A stretch of 33,212 bases of DNA from Saccharothrix sp. NRRL B-16348. Lineage in GTDB: Bacteria > Actinomycetota > Actinomycetes > Mycobacteriales > Pseudonocardiaceae. A program made the translations under genes and the position numbers. Each line of letters starts with the position of its first letter. The stretch's first letter is position 1. The stretch is taken from the NCBI RefSeq assembly GCF_001280085.1, contig NZ_LGED01000265.1, positions 1 through 33,212 of the forward strand, written 5' to 3'. Shown here piece after piece: positions 7,567-15,318 of this stretch. The notes beneath the pieces were generated by a model. That model was not told the origin of the DNA. It worked only from the letters and a program-made list of their open reading frames with translations, and made no database searches.

Positions 7567-7836
7567 ATGGGAGCGTGGGATAACGGGGGTACCCATACCT
7601 GGCGGAAGATACGAGCCGCAGTGCTCAGGCAGAATGAGCTTGAGAACAATGGTGATTGTGCGGTGCGAATCCCACGTGTGTGCACGGGTAAAGCGCAATG
7701 TGTGCACCATGTGCTTGGACGTGAGGTGAGTGGTGATGACCCTCGGTTCTTGGCTGCTTGTTGCACATCATGCAATCAACACATTGGGAAGCCAAAGTCA
7801 ACGGGATTGAAATCGAAGAAGGTCACTGACTGGTAG
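7567..7836 (+). CDS. HNH nuclease next to the terminase genes, 89 aa
   Basis: The protein carries C31 and C39, the QCVHHVLGREVSGDDPRFL core at about 45-62 with two His residues, then LAACCTSCNQHIGK. This is a zinc-type HNH of the kind found beside terminases. HNH proteins of this class (for example HK97 gp74) assist terminase in cutting DNA during packaging. Here it is transcribed toward terL and ends 133 bases from the terL stop, on the opposite strand. The start ATG follows the previous TAG by three bases. The packaging role is inferred from family and position. Confidence 0.82.
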   Translation: MGAWDNGGTHTWRKIRAAVLRQNELENNGDCAVRIPRVCTGKAQCVHHVLGREVSGDDPRFLAACCTSCNQHIGKPKSTGLKSKKVTDW

Positions 7837-7930
7837 ATGTGATCACGTAGGCCGGGTGGGTCAAAAGTTCGGGCCTATGCACCCCCTAGATCACCTCGGC
7901 TCTACTTATTCTCTCTCCCCTAACGCTCAG

Positions 7931-7960
7931 GAACCTCACTCGTTGCAGCGGGTGAGGTTC
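7931..7960. terminator. Hairpin between convergent HNH and terL genes
   Basis: GAACCTCAC at 7931-7939 is complementary to GTGAGGTTC at 7952-7960 (9 bp, 12-base loop), followed by TTTGG on the plus strand. It lies between the converging HNH (+) and terL (-) genes and probably ends the plus-strand transcript. The preceding 7837-7930 holds no gene; a cos site could be here but I cannot identify one. Confidence 0.6.
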
Positions 7961-7969
7961 TTTGGCATC

Positions 7970-9505
7970 TCAGGCAGCCGTGAGCGGCGTCCGAGGCGGT
8001 GGGAGCGTGCGTGCCAGGTGCACAGCCCCGGCCAGGGCGTAGGCACCCTCGATCGACTCGCTACCGGTGCGGGCGAACGTCCACCTACCCGCCGTGTGCT
8101 GCTTCTGACTGCGGCGCACGTGGTCGTTCAGCACGTCGTCGTCTGGGTGGCTGAGGTCGCCTGAGAGCACCTGCTCACTCAGCCCCATGCACACGGCGGC
8201 TGTCTCGGCTGTCAGCGCCTCTACGACCACACCAGGGGGCGGCCACGCCTCGGCGGAGCGTCGGTGCTTGCGGTCCGCCAGGTCTGCGGCCAACTGAGCA
8301 CCGGGCCCCATCGGGAACCACCCGAAAGCGCGCGGCTTGATCTTCCTCACGAGCGCGGGCAGCTCCTGGCGCACGAGCTTGAGGCAGCCGTACCCCTCCC
8401 ACGCCTTGATCACCTCGACGTGCACCTTGCCGTTGATCTTGGCTGCCGCCACGAGCGTGGCGTGATCACCTGCAAGCGAGACGTCCACACAGAGCGCCAC
8501 TCGATCGCGGAAGTCCTTTAGCTGCAACGGTTCCTCGGTGCCACAGCGTCCCCACCAGGTGGGGTCAATAGCCGGATCGAGCAGGTGCACCCGCTGACAC
8601 ATGACCTCGGTACGGAACCCGGCGAGTTGCTCCCCACCCGCAGCCTCGGCACGCAGCGCCGGACCCATGAGCGTCTCGACGTCCATCCGGATCCCGAGGG
8701 ACGGGTTCGCTTGACTCAGGGCGTCGAGGTCGGTGGGAGCGCTCCCGTCCGGGGCGCTGTACTCGAACAGGCCGAGGCGGTAGTCACCCTGTCCGGTCTC
8801 CAAGAACGTCAGAGCGTCCTGCCGTAGCGCGTCGAGAACGACTGACGTGTCATCCCCTTGATTCGACAGGGCGAACACCTGAGCGTCGGGAATGGCGTTG
8901 GTTGCGTTCGTACTGGCGTTCCACGCGTCCCACGAGGAATGCTCCCGTAGCTCGTCCAACACCAGGCGGTTGATCGTGAGCGACCTACCGCCCTTGCGGT
9001 TCGACGCTGCGATCTTGTACCGGCACCCGTCAACCGTGGTGAGGGTCTGCTCGCCGTTTGCCTTGCGTACCGACTCGACCTCATCCCGCAGCCACGGGTT
9101 CGCCTCCGCGATGTCGACCGCAGCGCTCCACACTTCACGCGCGTAGTCGAGGTTGGTCGAGGTCGACAAGATCAGCTTCTGCCGCTCGACAAACAACCAG
9201 TACAACGAGAGGGCCTTGAGCAGCCACGTCTTCCCGTTCTGTCTCGCCACCAGGACCAGGACGTTGCGAAACCTCGGGCGACCATCCGGGAGCAGCTCGC
9301 CCGCGTGAATGACAACCCATTCCTGCCACGGGTCCAGCTCCTGGCCGAGGACGTCCCGCGCGAAGTCGACGACGTAAAAGCCGTAGCTCGTCTCTCGGGT
9401 CAGCTCCCGCAGTGGCGGAGTCCATAGCCTCGGTACGGGCTTACCCCGAATTCCGTCGCTCGGCGAGTTCGTCCCGTACCCGCTTGAGGGGGCTACTGCT
9501 GTCAT
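7970..9505 (-). CDS. terL: Terminase large subunit, 511 aa
   Basis: This is the packaging motor and nuclease. The N-terminal ATPase has Walker A (ARQNGKT at 87-93) and Walker B with the catalytic Glu (RLVLDE at about 180-185). The SNQGDD segment at about 214-219 is a candidate coupling motif. The C-terminal RNase H-like nuclease begins at VALCVDVSLAGDHATLV with its first Asp. Length is normal. The ATG at 9505 has a purine-rich AAGGGGGGTAAG before it on the minus strand and overlaps terS by 65 bases, so the pair are translated together. Unusually, the pair runs opposite to the portal-to-tail operon it serves and converges on the HNH gene. Confidence 0.95.
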   Translation of the reverse strand: MTAVAPSSGYGTNSPSDGIRGKPVPRLWTPPLRELTRETSYGFYVVDFARDVLGQELDPWQEWVVIHAGELLPDGRPRFRNVLVLVARQNGKTWLLKALSLYWLFVERQKLILSTSTNLDYAREVWSAAVDIAEANPWLRDEVESVRKANGEQTLTTVDGCRYKIAASNRKGGRSLTINRLVLDELREHSSWDAWNASTNATNAIPDAQVFALSNQGDDTSVVLDALRQDALTFLETGQGDYRLGLFEYSAPDGSAPTDLDALSQANPSLGIRMDVETLMGPALRAEAAGGEQLAGFRTEVMCQRVHLLDPAIDPTWWGRCGTEEPLQLKDFRDRVALCVDVSLAGDHATLVAAAKINGKVHVEVIKAWEGYGCLKLVRQELPALVRKIKPRAFGWFPMGPGAQLAADLADRKHRRSAEAWPPPGVVVEALTAETAAVCMGLSEQVLSGDLSHPDDDVLNDHVRRSQKQHTAGRWTFARTGSESIEGAYALAGAVHLARTLPPPRTPLTAA

Positions 9506-9728
9506 CGCTCTTACCCCCCTTCACGGCCTGCCGCGCACGGGGGGTGAGATGCAACGTCTCAAGACACGACTGGTACTCAGCGCCGAGTCGGATGAGCACG
9601 TTTCGGTCTTTCGTCGTGTCCAGCGCGGCGGCATACACGCGGGCGAGCTGAACGATCGCCTCATCCCGCTGATCGACGCCGTCTGGTAGCGCGCTCAGAG
9701 CCTTCTCCAGCGCCTCCGAAACAGTCAT
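9441..9728 (-). CDS. terS: Terminase small subunit (probable), 95 aa
   Basis: The protein has a helical core (EAIVQLARVYAAALDTTKD) and the pattern LGAEYQSCLETLHLTPRARQ. It resembles the short terminase small subunits of actinophages, which typically show a conserved LG...Y...L...LGLTP motif. Such subunits recognise the phage end site and stimulate TerL. The ATG has GAGGAA nine bases upstream on the minus strand. It directly precedes and overlaps terL. No separate HTH is obvious, so DNA recognition may use the oligomer. The identity rests on that motif and the position. Confidence 0.75.
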   Translation of the reverse strand: MTVSEALEKALSALPDGVDQRDEAIVQLARVYAAALDTTKDRNVLIRLGAEYQSCLETLHLTPRARQAVKGGKSDDSSSPLKRVRDELAERRNSG

Positions 9729-9748
9729 GGGCCGTTCCTCTATGTAGT

Positions 9749-9857
9749 TGTACCTTCCATGATACAGCTTGTATCAGAGTTTGTACCAGGCCTATGCCGT
9801 TATCATTCTGTGATATGCGGCACAAACACGGTACAAACCTTGGTACGAACCTGTATC
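9749..9857. promoter_or_regulatory. Repeat-rich divergent control region between terS and portal
   Basis: The 9729-9896 gap separates the minus-strand terminase genes from the plus-strand structural operon. It contains a perfect dyad TGATACA-gct-TGTATCA (9760-9776), TATCA-ttctg-TGATA (9801-9815), another TGTATCA at 9852-9858, and four related GGTACAAAC-type elements, in both orientations, near 9750, 9780, 9830 and 9842. Such density suggests operators for a late regulator, with divergent promoters. Alternatively some repeats may be the TerS-binding part of a cos or pac site. No confident -35/-10 is seen. One TTGTATCAG also occurs beside attR (21538-21546). Confidence 0.55.
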
Positions 9858-9896
9858 ATTGATGGTGCGGGAAACACAACTGAAGAGCGGGTGGGT

Positions 9897-11126
9897 ATGG
9901 GACTCAAGTTCTGGAGGCGCGCTACGGCTGCGCCCGTGGAGGCGCGCTCGGCACCCACCATGTCAGTCGGCGACCCCGCGTTGCTCGCCTTCCTCGGGCT
10001 ACCCTCGGACGGTTCCACCACCGTTACCGAAAGCACTGCTCTCACGCTCAGCGCGGTCTACAGGGCCGTTTCGCTGGTAGCGGGCAGCATTGGTTCCCTG
10101 CCGCTCCGGACGCTCACCGAGACCGATGGTCAGAAGGTGCGCGCGAAGTCGTTCCTCGACTCGCCGGGCGGTAGGGACCGTCGTTTCACCGCGTCCGAGT
10201 GGAAGCAGCTCGTAGCCACTCATTTGCTGCTGCACGGCAATGCGTTCTTGCAGCACGTCTACAACGGCGCGGGTGCTCTGGTGGCGCTCTACCCGGTGCA
10301 CCCGCTGTCAGTCGAGGTCGAATGGGATGATCGCCGACCGGGCGGTAAGAAGTTCACCATTCACCTTGAGGATGGCAAGAACGTCGTCCTCGATTCGACC
10401 TCGATGACGCAGGTCATGGGGCTGAGCCTCGATGGTCTGCGCGGTCTGAGCTGCATCGAGAAGGCGCGCGTCTCCCTGTCGACCGGCATTAGCGGTGACC
10501 GCCAGGCGGGCCGCATGTTCAGCTCAGGATTGAGCATCTCGGGATTCATCACCCCCGACGCTGCGGAAAGCGATCTAGAGGGCGACGAGCCCGAGGTCAT
10601 CAAGACTGCGGTCAACAAGGCGTTCACCGGCACAAAGAACGCTGGGAGTGTCGCGGTACTCAGCAAGGCACTCAAGTTCCACCCCATGACGCTGACCGCT
10701 GCGGATGCTCAGTTCATCGAGTCGCGCGCATTCAGCGTCGAGGAAGTCTCCCGCTGGTTTGGTGTTCCGCCGCATCTGCTCTCTCAGGTCGAGAAGCAGA
10801 CCAGTTGGGGTAGCGGTGTCGCCGAGCAGAACCGAGGCTTGGCGCGCTACACGCTCACGAACCTCACGACGCCGATTCAGGAACGCCTGACTCTGCTACT
10901 GCCTCTGGGTAAGACTGCGGAATTCGACTACACGGCGTTCATCAAGCCGGCACCCGAGGACGAAATCGCACTCATTCTCAGTGAAGTGAACGGCGGACTC
11001 ATTACCCCGAATGAGGGGCGTCGGATTCGCAATCTGCCTCCGATTCCCGGTGGCGACACGTTGCGACTGCCTGCCGGAATGGGGCCCGCGGGAAGCCCTC
11101 CGAAAACGGAAGGTGAAGCGGAATGA
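9897..11126 (+). CDS. Portal protein, HK97 type, 409 aa
   Basis: The dodecameric portal is the DNA channel and head-tail joint. The sequence fits the HK97-like portal family throughout: TESTALTLSAVYRAVSLVAGSI near the start, WKQLVATHLLLHGNAFLQ, a central VDLxPVHPLSVEVEW-like segment, the SSGLSISGF region, and EVSRWFGVPPHLL with QNRGLARYTLTNL near the C-terminus. The start ATG at 9897 (or GTG at 9891) follows GAAGAGCGG. The longer frame to 9759 would run through the repeat region and is rejected. The stop overlaps the next ATG (ATGA). First gene of the late operon. Confidence 0.93.
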   Translation: MGLKFWRRATAAPVEARSAPTMSVGDPALLAFLGLPSDGSTTVTESTALTLSAVYRAVSLVAGSIGSLPLRTLTETDGQKVRAKSFLDSPGGRDRRFTASEWKQLVATHLLLHGNAFLQHVYNGAGALVALYPVHPLSVEVEWDDRRPGGKKFTIHLEDGKNVVLDSTSMTQVMGLSLDGLRGLSCIEKARVSLSTGISGDRQAGRMFSSGLSISGFITPDAAESDLEGDEPEVIKTAVNKAFTGTKNAGSVAVLSKALKFHPMTLTAADAQFIESRAFSVEEVSRWFGVPPHLLSQVEKQTSWGSGVAEQNRGLARYTLTNLTTPIQERLTLLLPLGKTAEFDYTAFIKPAPEDEIALILSEVNGGLITPNEGRRIRNLPPIPGGDTLRLPAGMGPAGSPPKTEGEAE

Positions 11127-11665
11127 ACCTCACGAGGGTCAATGTCCAGTGCCGCGCTGAGATCAGCGGTAACAAGCTCGGTGGGTACGCGTCGGTATTC
11201 GACCAGACCACCGATCTTGGTTGGATGGGTAAGGAGGTCATCGCGCGATCCGCGTTTGACTCCGTACTCGCCGACCGTGAAACCGACGTTCGTGCGCTCT
11301 TCAACCATGACGCCTCGATGCTGCTCGGGCGACAGAAATCGAACACGCTCCGTCTTGGTGTCGACTCGCACGGACTCGAATTCGAGATCGACCTCCCGAA
11401 CACTCAGCTCGGCAGGGACGTGCGGGAACTGGTCGAGCGCGGTGATATCGATGGGGCGTCCTTCGGATTCGTCCCCGGTGAGTACGAGGTGGACGAGAAG
11501 CGCAATGCCATCACCCACACTTCCGTGAGGCGACTTGTCGACGTAAGTCCTGTCACCTTCCCGGCCTACATCGGGGCCTCGACCGAGGCTCGCTCCGAGG
11601 ATCGCCTCATCGTTTCGAGGCGTAGTCAGTTGATCAAGGCACGCGCACGCGTGTATCTGCCATAA
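11123..11665 (+). CDS. HK97-family prohead protease, 180 aa
   Basis: This serine protease matures the procapsid by cutting the scaffold-like delta domain. Catalytic His62 (LFNHDAS) and Ser113 (GASFGF) are present with family spacing. GYASVFDQ and the C-terminal VSPVTFPAYIGAS segment are also typical. Its ATG overlaps the portal stop (ATGA). The capsid gene follows after 49 bases. No separate scaffold gene is present, so the capsid's N-terminal arm should serve as scaffold. Confidence 0.92.
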   Translation: MNLTRVNVQCRAEISGNKLGGYASVFDQTTDLGWMGKEVIARSAFDSVLADRETDVRALFNHDASMLLGRQKSNTLRLGVDSHGLEFEIDLPNTQLGRDVRELVERGDIDGASFGFVPGEYEVDEKRNAITHTSVRRLVDVSPVTFPAYIGASTEARSEDRLIVSRRSQLIKARARVYLP

Positions 11666-11714
11666 CCGGGCGCGTGCCCGCATAACTGAATCTCATAATC
11701 GAATAGAGGCAAGA

Positions 11715-12890
11715 ATGTCTAAGGATCAGATCCTCGCCGCGATGCAGTCCGTTCTGGACGAGGCGGGCGAGAATTCCCTCACCGACGAGCAGTGCGCGCG
11801 ATACGAGGCGCTTGAGGGCGACCTCAAGCGGGCGCAGAAGTCCGAGGAGATCCAGAAGCGGAACGCGGCTTACAACTCCGTGGTCACCTCCGCGCTGCAC
11901 GTCGCCCCGGCCAAGGAAGACGACACCTTGGAGCGCGCTTTCATGCACTACGCGCGTACCGGGCAGAAGAACTCCGACATCACCGAGCTGCGCGCTCAGT
12001 CCGTGGGCACGGACTCGGCGGGTGGGTACGCGGTCCCCACCACGCTGCTGAGCAAGATGACCGAGCGCCTGAAGGCGTTCGGCGGTGTCGCGTCCGTCGC
12101 GGACGAGATCACCACTTCCTCGGGTGAGCCGCTGACGTGGGTGACGCTGGATGACACCGCAAACGCGGGTGTGATCGCCGCTGAGGGCACCGCGCCTGCC
12201 TCGGGTGGTGCGGACCTGGTCTTCGGTGAGAAGACGCTGGGGGCGTTCAAATACGTCGCTCCGGGTGCCTCGAACCTGCCGCTGAGGGTCAGCGTCGAGC
12301 TGTTGCAGGACGCCAACTTCAACGTGCAGTCCAAGGTGTTCGACGCTCTGACTACGCGTATCGCCCGTCAGCAGGCTGTCGACTGGGTGACCGGTACCGG
12401 CACCACCGAGCCGTTCGGTGTCAACACCGGTACCGCTGGCACGGCGTTCACCTCGGCCGGTATCACCTATGCCGAGCTTGTCGACGCGGTGCACGGTGTG
12501 GATCCGGCCTACCGGGCGAGCGGCAAGTGCGTCTGGACGTTCAACGACGCCACCCTCGCGCTGATCGAGAAGCTGGTCGACGGCAACTCGCGTCCGCTGC
12601 TGAACATGAGCACCGACGGTATCTCCGGTGCCCCGTCTGCTCGACTGCTCGGCTTCCCCGTGGTGATCGACCAGGCGTGGGCGACCTACACCGACGGCGG
12701 CACCAACAAGTGGGGCGCGTTCGGTGACCTGAACGCCGGTTACATCATCCGGCGTGTGTCCGGGTTCAGCCTCGTGGTCGACCCCTACACGCGGGTGAAC
12801 GAGGGTCAGGTGCAGTACTCGCTGCACGCGCGCGCGGACGCCGTGGTGCAGGACGCCAACGCCTTCCGCGTGCTGATCAACGCTGTCTAA
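11715..12890 (+). CDS. Major capsid protein, HK97 fold, 391 aa
   Basis: This builds the icosahedral shell. Residues 1-95 form the charged helical delta domain (scaffold-like, KDQILAAMQSVLDEAGEN and onward). The mature shell region begins near RAQSVGTDSAGGYAVP (93-108), a likely protease-cut region. The body shows family segments such as LPLRVSVELLQDANFNV, DWVTGTGTTEPFGV and LLGFPVVI, with a C-terminal ADAVVQDANAFRVL strand. GAGGC lies about six bases before ATG. GC is higher than in neighbours, typical of highly expressed capsid genes. Confidence 0.95.
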   Translation: MSKDQILAAMQSVLDEAGENSLTDEQCARYEALEGDLKRAQKSEEIQKRNAAYNSVVTSALHVAPAKEDDTLERAFMHYARTGQKNSDITELRAQSVGTDSAGGYAVPTTLLSKMTERLKAFGGVASVADEITTSSGEPLTWVTLDDTANAGVIAAEGTAPASGGADLVFGEKTLGAFKYVAPGASNLPLRVSVELLQDANFNVQSKVFDALTTRIARQQAVDWVTGTGTTEPFGVNTGTAGTAFTSAGITYAELVDAVHGVDPAYRASGKCVWTFNDATLALIEKLVDGNSRPLLNMSTDGISGAPSARLLGFPVVIDQAWATYTDGGTNKWGAFGDLNAGYIIRRVSGFSLVVDPYTRVNEGQVQYSLHARADAVVQDANAFRVLINAV

Positions 12891-12931
12891 CCCTTGTGGC
12901 ACAACACATCTGAATAGAGGAGGTGGCAGCG

Positions 12932-13537
12932 ATGGCATGGAAACCCGACTATGTCACGGTCCTCGACTTGGCGGACTACCGCCGGGTCGAGGACAACGTC
13001 GACAACATCGAGATGCAGTACGCCATCGCTGCTGCCTCTCGCGCGGTGGAACGCTTCTGCAACAGGCAGTTCGGGTCCGCAGCGCAAACCAGGTACTACA
13101 CGGCGGGATGGGACCCCGCGCTGTGTAAGTGGGTGGTCGACACCGACGACATCCCAACGACTACAGGGCTGACAGTCACCTACGACTCATTGAACGATGG
13201 GACGTACGCCGACGCTGTCACGGTCTACACCTTGGGACCCCTCAACGCCGTAGCCGATGGCAAGCCCTGGAACAAGATCGTCATCGGCGCCACGTCACCT
13301 GTCACGGTGAGCGCGCGTGTCGACGCGATCAAGGTTGTCGGGACGTTCGGGTGGACGTCGGTGCCGACCACCATCATGCAAGCAACCCTGTTGCAGGCCA
13401 GTCGATTCCTCATGCGTCGTGAGGCTGCGTTCGGCATCGCGGGTGAGGGCGACGCGTCCGTGCGTCTGCTCGACAGGGTGGATCCGGACGTGGCGCAGAT
13501 GCTGCGCCCCTACCGCAAGGTCTGGGGTGCGGCGTGA
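12932..13537 (+). CDS. Head-tail connector (adaptor) protein, 201 aa
   Basis: This belongs to the gp6/gp15-like connector class that docks under the portal. It starts with an N-terminal helical part (ADYRRVEDNVDNIEMQYAIA, ASRAVERFCNRQFG), has a beta insert in the middle, and closes with TLLQASRFLMRREAAFGIAG and DPDVAQMLRPYRK. The helical ends around a beta insert are family-typical. ATG at 12932 is chosen because AGGAGG lies eight bases ahead; a GTG at 12923 overlaps that site. The next gene overlaps by GTGA. Confidence 0.82.
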   Translation: MAWKPDYVTVLDLADYRRVEDNVDNIEMQYAIAAASRAVERFCNRQFGSAAQTRYYTAGWDPALCKWVVDTDDIPTTTGLTVTYDSLNDGTYADAVTVYTLGPLNAVADGKPWNKIVIGATSPVTVSARVDAIKVVGTFGWTSVPTTIMQATLLQASRFLMRREAAFGIAGEGDASVRLLDRVDPDVAQMLRPYRKVWGAA

Positions 13538-13938
13538 ACATCGTCGACGTCATGGACGAGATCGCCGACGCGGTGGACGTGATTGCGGGGCTGCGGGTTG
13601 CGCCCTACGACTCGGACACGGTGAACCCGCCCATGGCGCTGATCAGGTGGCCGGACCCCATCCGCTACGACCTGACCATGGGTCGCGGCAGCGATTCCGC
13701 GGAGCTTGAAGTTTGGGTCCTAACAGGACGGACCGATGCCCGAACGGCACGGATCCTGTTGGGGCCCTACATGAACGGCTCCGGCGCTCAGTCGATCAAG
13801 CAAGCGATCGACGGAGGCACGTACACGGCGTGCGACTCGGTGACGGTGACCGAGGCCAGGGTCGAGGCGATCGAGGTCAGCGGAGTCCTCTACTTGGCGG
13901 CTGCTTTCACCGTGAGCGTCATCGGCGACGGGGCCTAA
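13534..13938 (+). CDS. Head-closure or tail-terminator protein (probable), 134 aa
   Basis: A small alpha/beta protein in the slot between connector and tail tube, with DVMDEIADAVDVIAGLRV followed by a beta-rich stretch and a C-terminal strand region. The size and position fit the neck or tail-terminator proteins of siphoviruses; no single motif proves it. The GTG start overlaps the previous stop. The 47-base gap after it holds only a start-proximal ribosome site for the tail tube gene. Confidence 0.6.
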   Translation: MNIVDVMDEIADAVDVIAGLRVAPYDSDTVNPPMALIRWPDPIRYDLTMGRGSDSAELEVWVLTGRTDARTARILLGPYMNGSGAQSIKQAIDGGTYTACDSVTVTEARVEAIEVSGVLYLAAAFTVSVIGDGA

Positions 13939-13985
13939 CTGCTCCTCGCACAACTGAATCCCACAACAGAATACGGAGCGCCGAC

Positions 13986-14393
13986 ATGGCGAAGATCCAC
14001 GGTAAGGGCGTCGTCATCACGATCGACGGTGACGACATCTCGACCTACTGCAACAACGTCGCCTTCAACCGCAACGCCGACTCGCACGACGTCACCACGT
14101 TCGGCAAGAACAGCAAGGTCTACGCGTCGGGCCTCAAGGACGGTGAGGCGACCGTGGAGGGCATCTACGACTCGACCGCCCTCACGGGTCCGGGTGTGGT
14201 CTTCCGGCCGCTTGTGGGCGGAGCTGAGGTCCCGTTCACGTACAAGCCCGAGGGCACCGGGACGGGCAAGCCCCTGGCGACGGTGGACGTCATCGTGACG
14301 GCGTACGAGGAGACCGCACCGGTCGCCGACATGATCACCTTCTCCGCCACCTTGCAGTTCTCGGACGACATCGCCGACACGGTTCAGGTGTGA
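13986..14393 (+). CDS. Major tail (tube) protein, 135 aa
   Basis: The product forms the tail tube. It has the short beta-sandwich pattern of phage tube proteins: VITIDGDDISTYCNNVAF, DVTTFGKNSKVYASGLKDGE, a substituted central loop, and TFSATLQFSDDI. The tube family is known for this N-terminal strand-loop-DVTTFG arrangement. The ATG at 13986 with CGGAG upstream is preferred over the longer frame. At 135 aa it lacks the extra Ig domain seen in many tubes. The chaperone gene begins two bases after its stop. Confidence 0.85.
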   Translation: MAKIHGKGVVITIDGDDISTYCNNVAFNRNADSHDVTTFGKNSKVYASGLKDGEATVEGIYDSTALTGPGVVFRPLVGGAEVPFTYKPEGTGTGKPLATVDVIVTAYEETAPVADMITFSATLQFSDDIADTVQV

Positions 14394-14394
14394 C

Positions 14395-14706
14395 GTGCTG
14401 ACACGTGAGCAGATCCTCGCGAAGAGGACCAGGACCCAGACCGTGACCATCCCGGACGTGGGCGACGTGAAGGTGCGCGCACTCACCCGAGAAGAGGTCA
14501 TCTCCTTGCAGGGCAAGGGGGAAGTCGACGTGGCCGAGCTGGAGCAGGGTCTCATCGCGCTCGCCCTGGTCGAGCCGCAGCTCAGCAAGGAAGACGTTGC
14601 CGAGTGGTACGGCAGCGCTCCGGCCGGGGAGCTGAGCCCCGTCACCGAGGCGATCACCCAGCTCAGTGGGCTGAGTGTTGGTGCCGCCAAAAGCAGCGGT
14701 TCTTGA
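14395..14706 (+). CDS. Tail assembly chaperone, G-like part, 103 aa
   Basis: The gene lies between tail tube and tape measure, the canonical place for G/GT chaperones that bind the tape measure during tail assembly. The protein is acidic and helical (LTREEVISLQGKGEVDVAEL, EWYGSAPAGELSPVTEAIT). GTG start follows the tube stop by one base. Its last codons overlap the next frame, and AAAA at 14689-14692 could allow a +1 shift to make a longer G-T protein. Confidence 0.78.
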   Translation: MLTREQILAKRTRTQTVTIPDVGDVKVRALTREEVISLQGKGEVDVAELEQGLIALALVEPQLSKEDVAEWYGSAPAGELSPVTEAITQLSGLSVGAAKSSGS

Positions 14707-14881
14707 TTTCGAAGAGAACCCCGAGAAGGAATTCGAATTCTTCCTAGCTCAAAAGCTCTCGCGCACGGTCGACGAAATGCGCGAGATGAGCAACGAGGAG
14801 TTCGTCTACTGGGGGATGTATTACGCGCGAATCGCGCAGCGGGAAGAGCTGGAAGCGCTCAAGGCGAAGAGTAGGAGGTGA
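14675..14881 (+). CDS. Tail assembly chaperone, T-like frame (probable frameshift product), 68 codons
   Basis: This frame lies +1 to the preceding gene and opens immediately after a TGA at 14672-14674. The part downstream of the overlap (LAQKLSRTVDEMREMSNEEFVYWGMYYA) has the pattern of T-domains (a leucine helix, DEMREMSNEEF, then an aromatic helix) in phage tail chaperones. It has no Shine-Dalgarno sequence before its GTG at 14675, which supports expression as a C-terminal extension of the G protein. Independent initiation remains possible. Confidence 0.7.
   Translation: MLVPPKAAVLDFEENPEKEFEFFLAQKLSRTVDEMREMSNEEFVYWGMYYARIAQREELEALKAKSRR
14689..14692 (+). other. Candidate +1 programmed frameshift site
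   Basis: In frame 0 the codons read GCC GCC AAA AGC. A +1 move of the AAA-bound tRNA re-pairs on AAA at 14690-14692, giving AAA GCA GCG and continuing to 14881. A -1 slip does not reach the T frame. The window in which a shift can occur is only 14675-14706. I infer the shift from the overlap; I see no canonical pseudoknot. Confidence 0.5.
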
Positions 14882-14887
14882 CCGGTT

Positions 14888-15316
14888 ATGGCACTACGTG
14901 AAGGCGCGATCAAAGTTACGGGCCTCAAGCAACTCAGCCGTAGCCTCCGCTCTCTCGACAAAGACGCTCCCAAAGCGCTGCGACTCGCGGGTAACAAGGC
15001 CGCTCTCATCATCGTGAACGAGGCGAAACCGAAGATCCCCGTCGGGCCCGCTGCGGGTGGGCACGCCTCGACCTCGATCAAGGCAGCGAGTACGCGCACA
15101 GCAGCTCGTGTCAGCGCCGGTGGGAAGAAGTTCCCGTACTACGCGTGGCTTGATTTCGGCGGGAAGGTCGGCCGCAAGAAGGCGACCATTCGCAAGTTCC
15201 ACAAGTCCGGCCGCTACATCTGGAAGGCGTACGAGGACCAGCGCTCACACGTTGCTCAGACGCTCTCCGACGAATTGAAGAAGGCCGCTGCCCCACTGAA
15301 CCCGAAGGGAGGTTGA
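14888..15316 (+). CDS. HK97 gp10-like neck or tail-component protein, 142 aa
   Basis: The pattern VTGLKQLSRSLRSLDKDAPKA, the RLAGNKAALIIVNEAKPKIPV segment, KFPYYAWLDFGGKV and the C-terminal helix QTLSDELKKA fit the HK97 gp10 family of small basic neck/tail proteins, whose fold contains an N-terminal amphipathic helix, a PVG turn and a Y-x-x-W-L-D-F-G element. A strong AGGAGGTGACC precedes the ATG. In most siphoviruses the gene lies before the tail tube; here it lies after the chaperones. Confidence 0.75.
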   Translation: MALREGAIKVTGLKQLSRSLRSLDKDAPKALRLAGNKAALIIVNEAKPKIPVGPAAGGHASTSIKAASTRTAARVSAGGKKFPYYAWLDFGGKVGRKKATIRKFHKSGRYIWKAYEDQRSHVAQTLSDELKKAAAPLNPKGG

Positions 15317-15318
15317 TC

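Noticed and set aside
9759..9896. Upstream extension of the portal gene
   Set aside because: It would read through the repeat-rich control region and gives residues unlike portal N-termini. A ribosome site supports a start at 9897.
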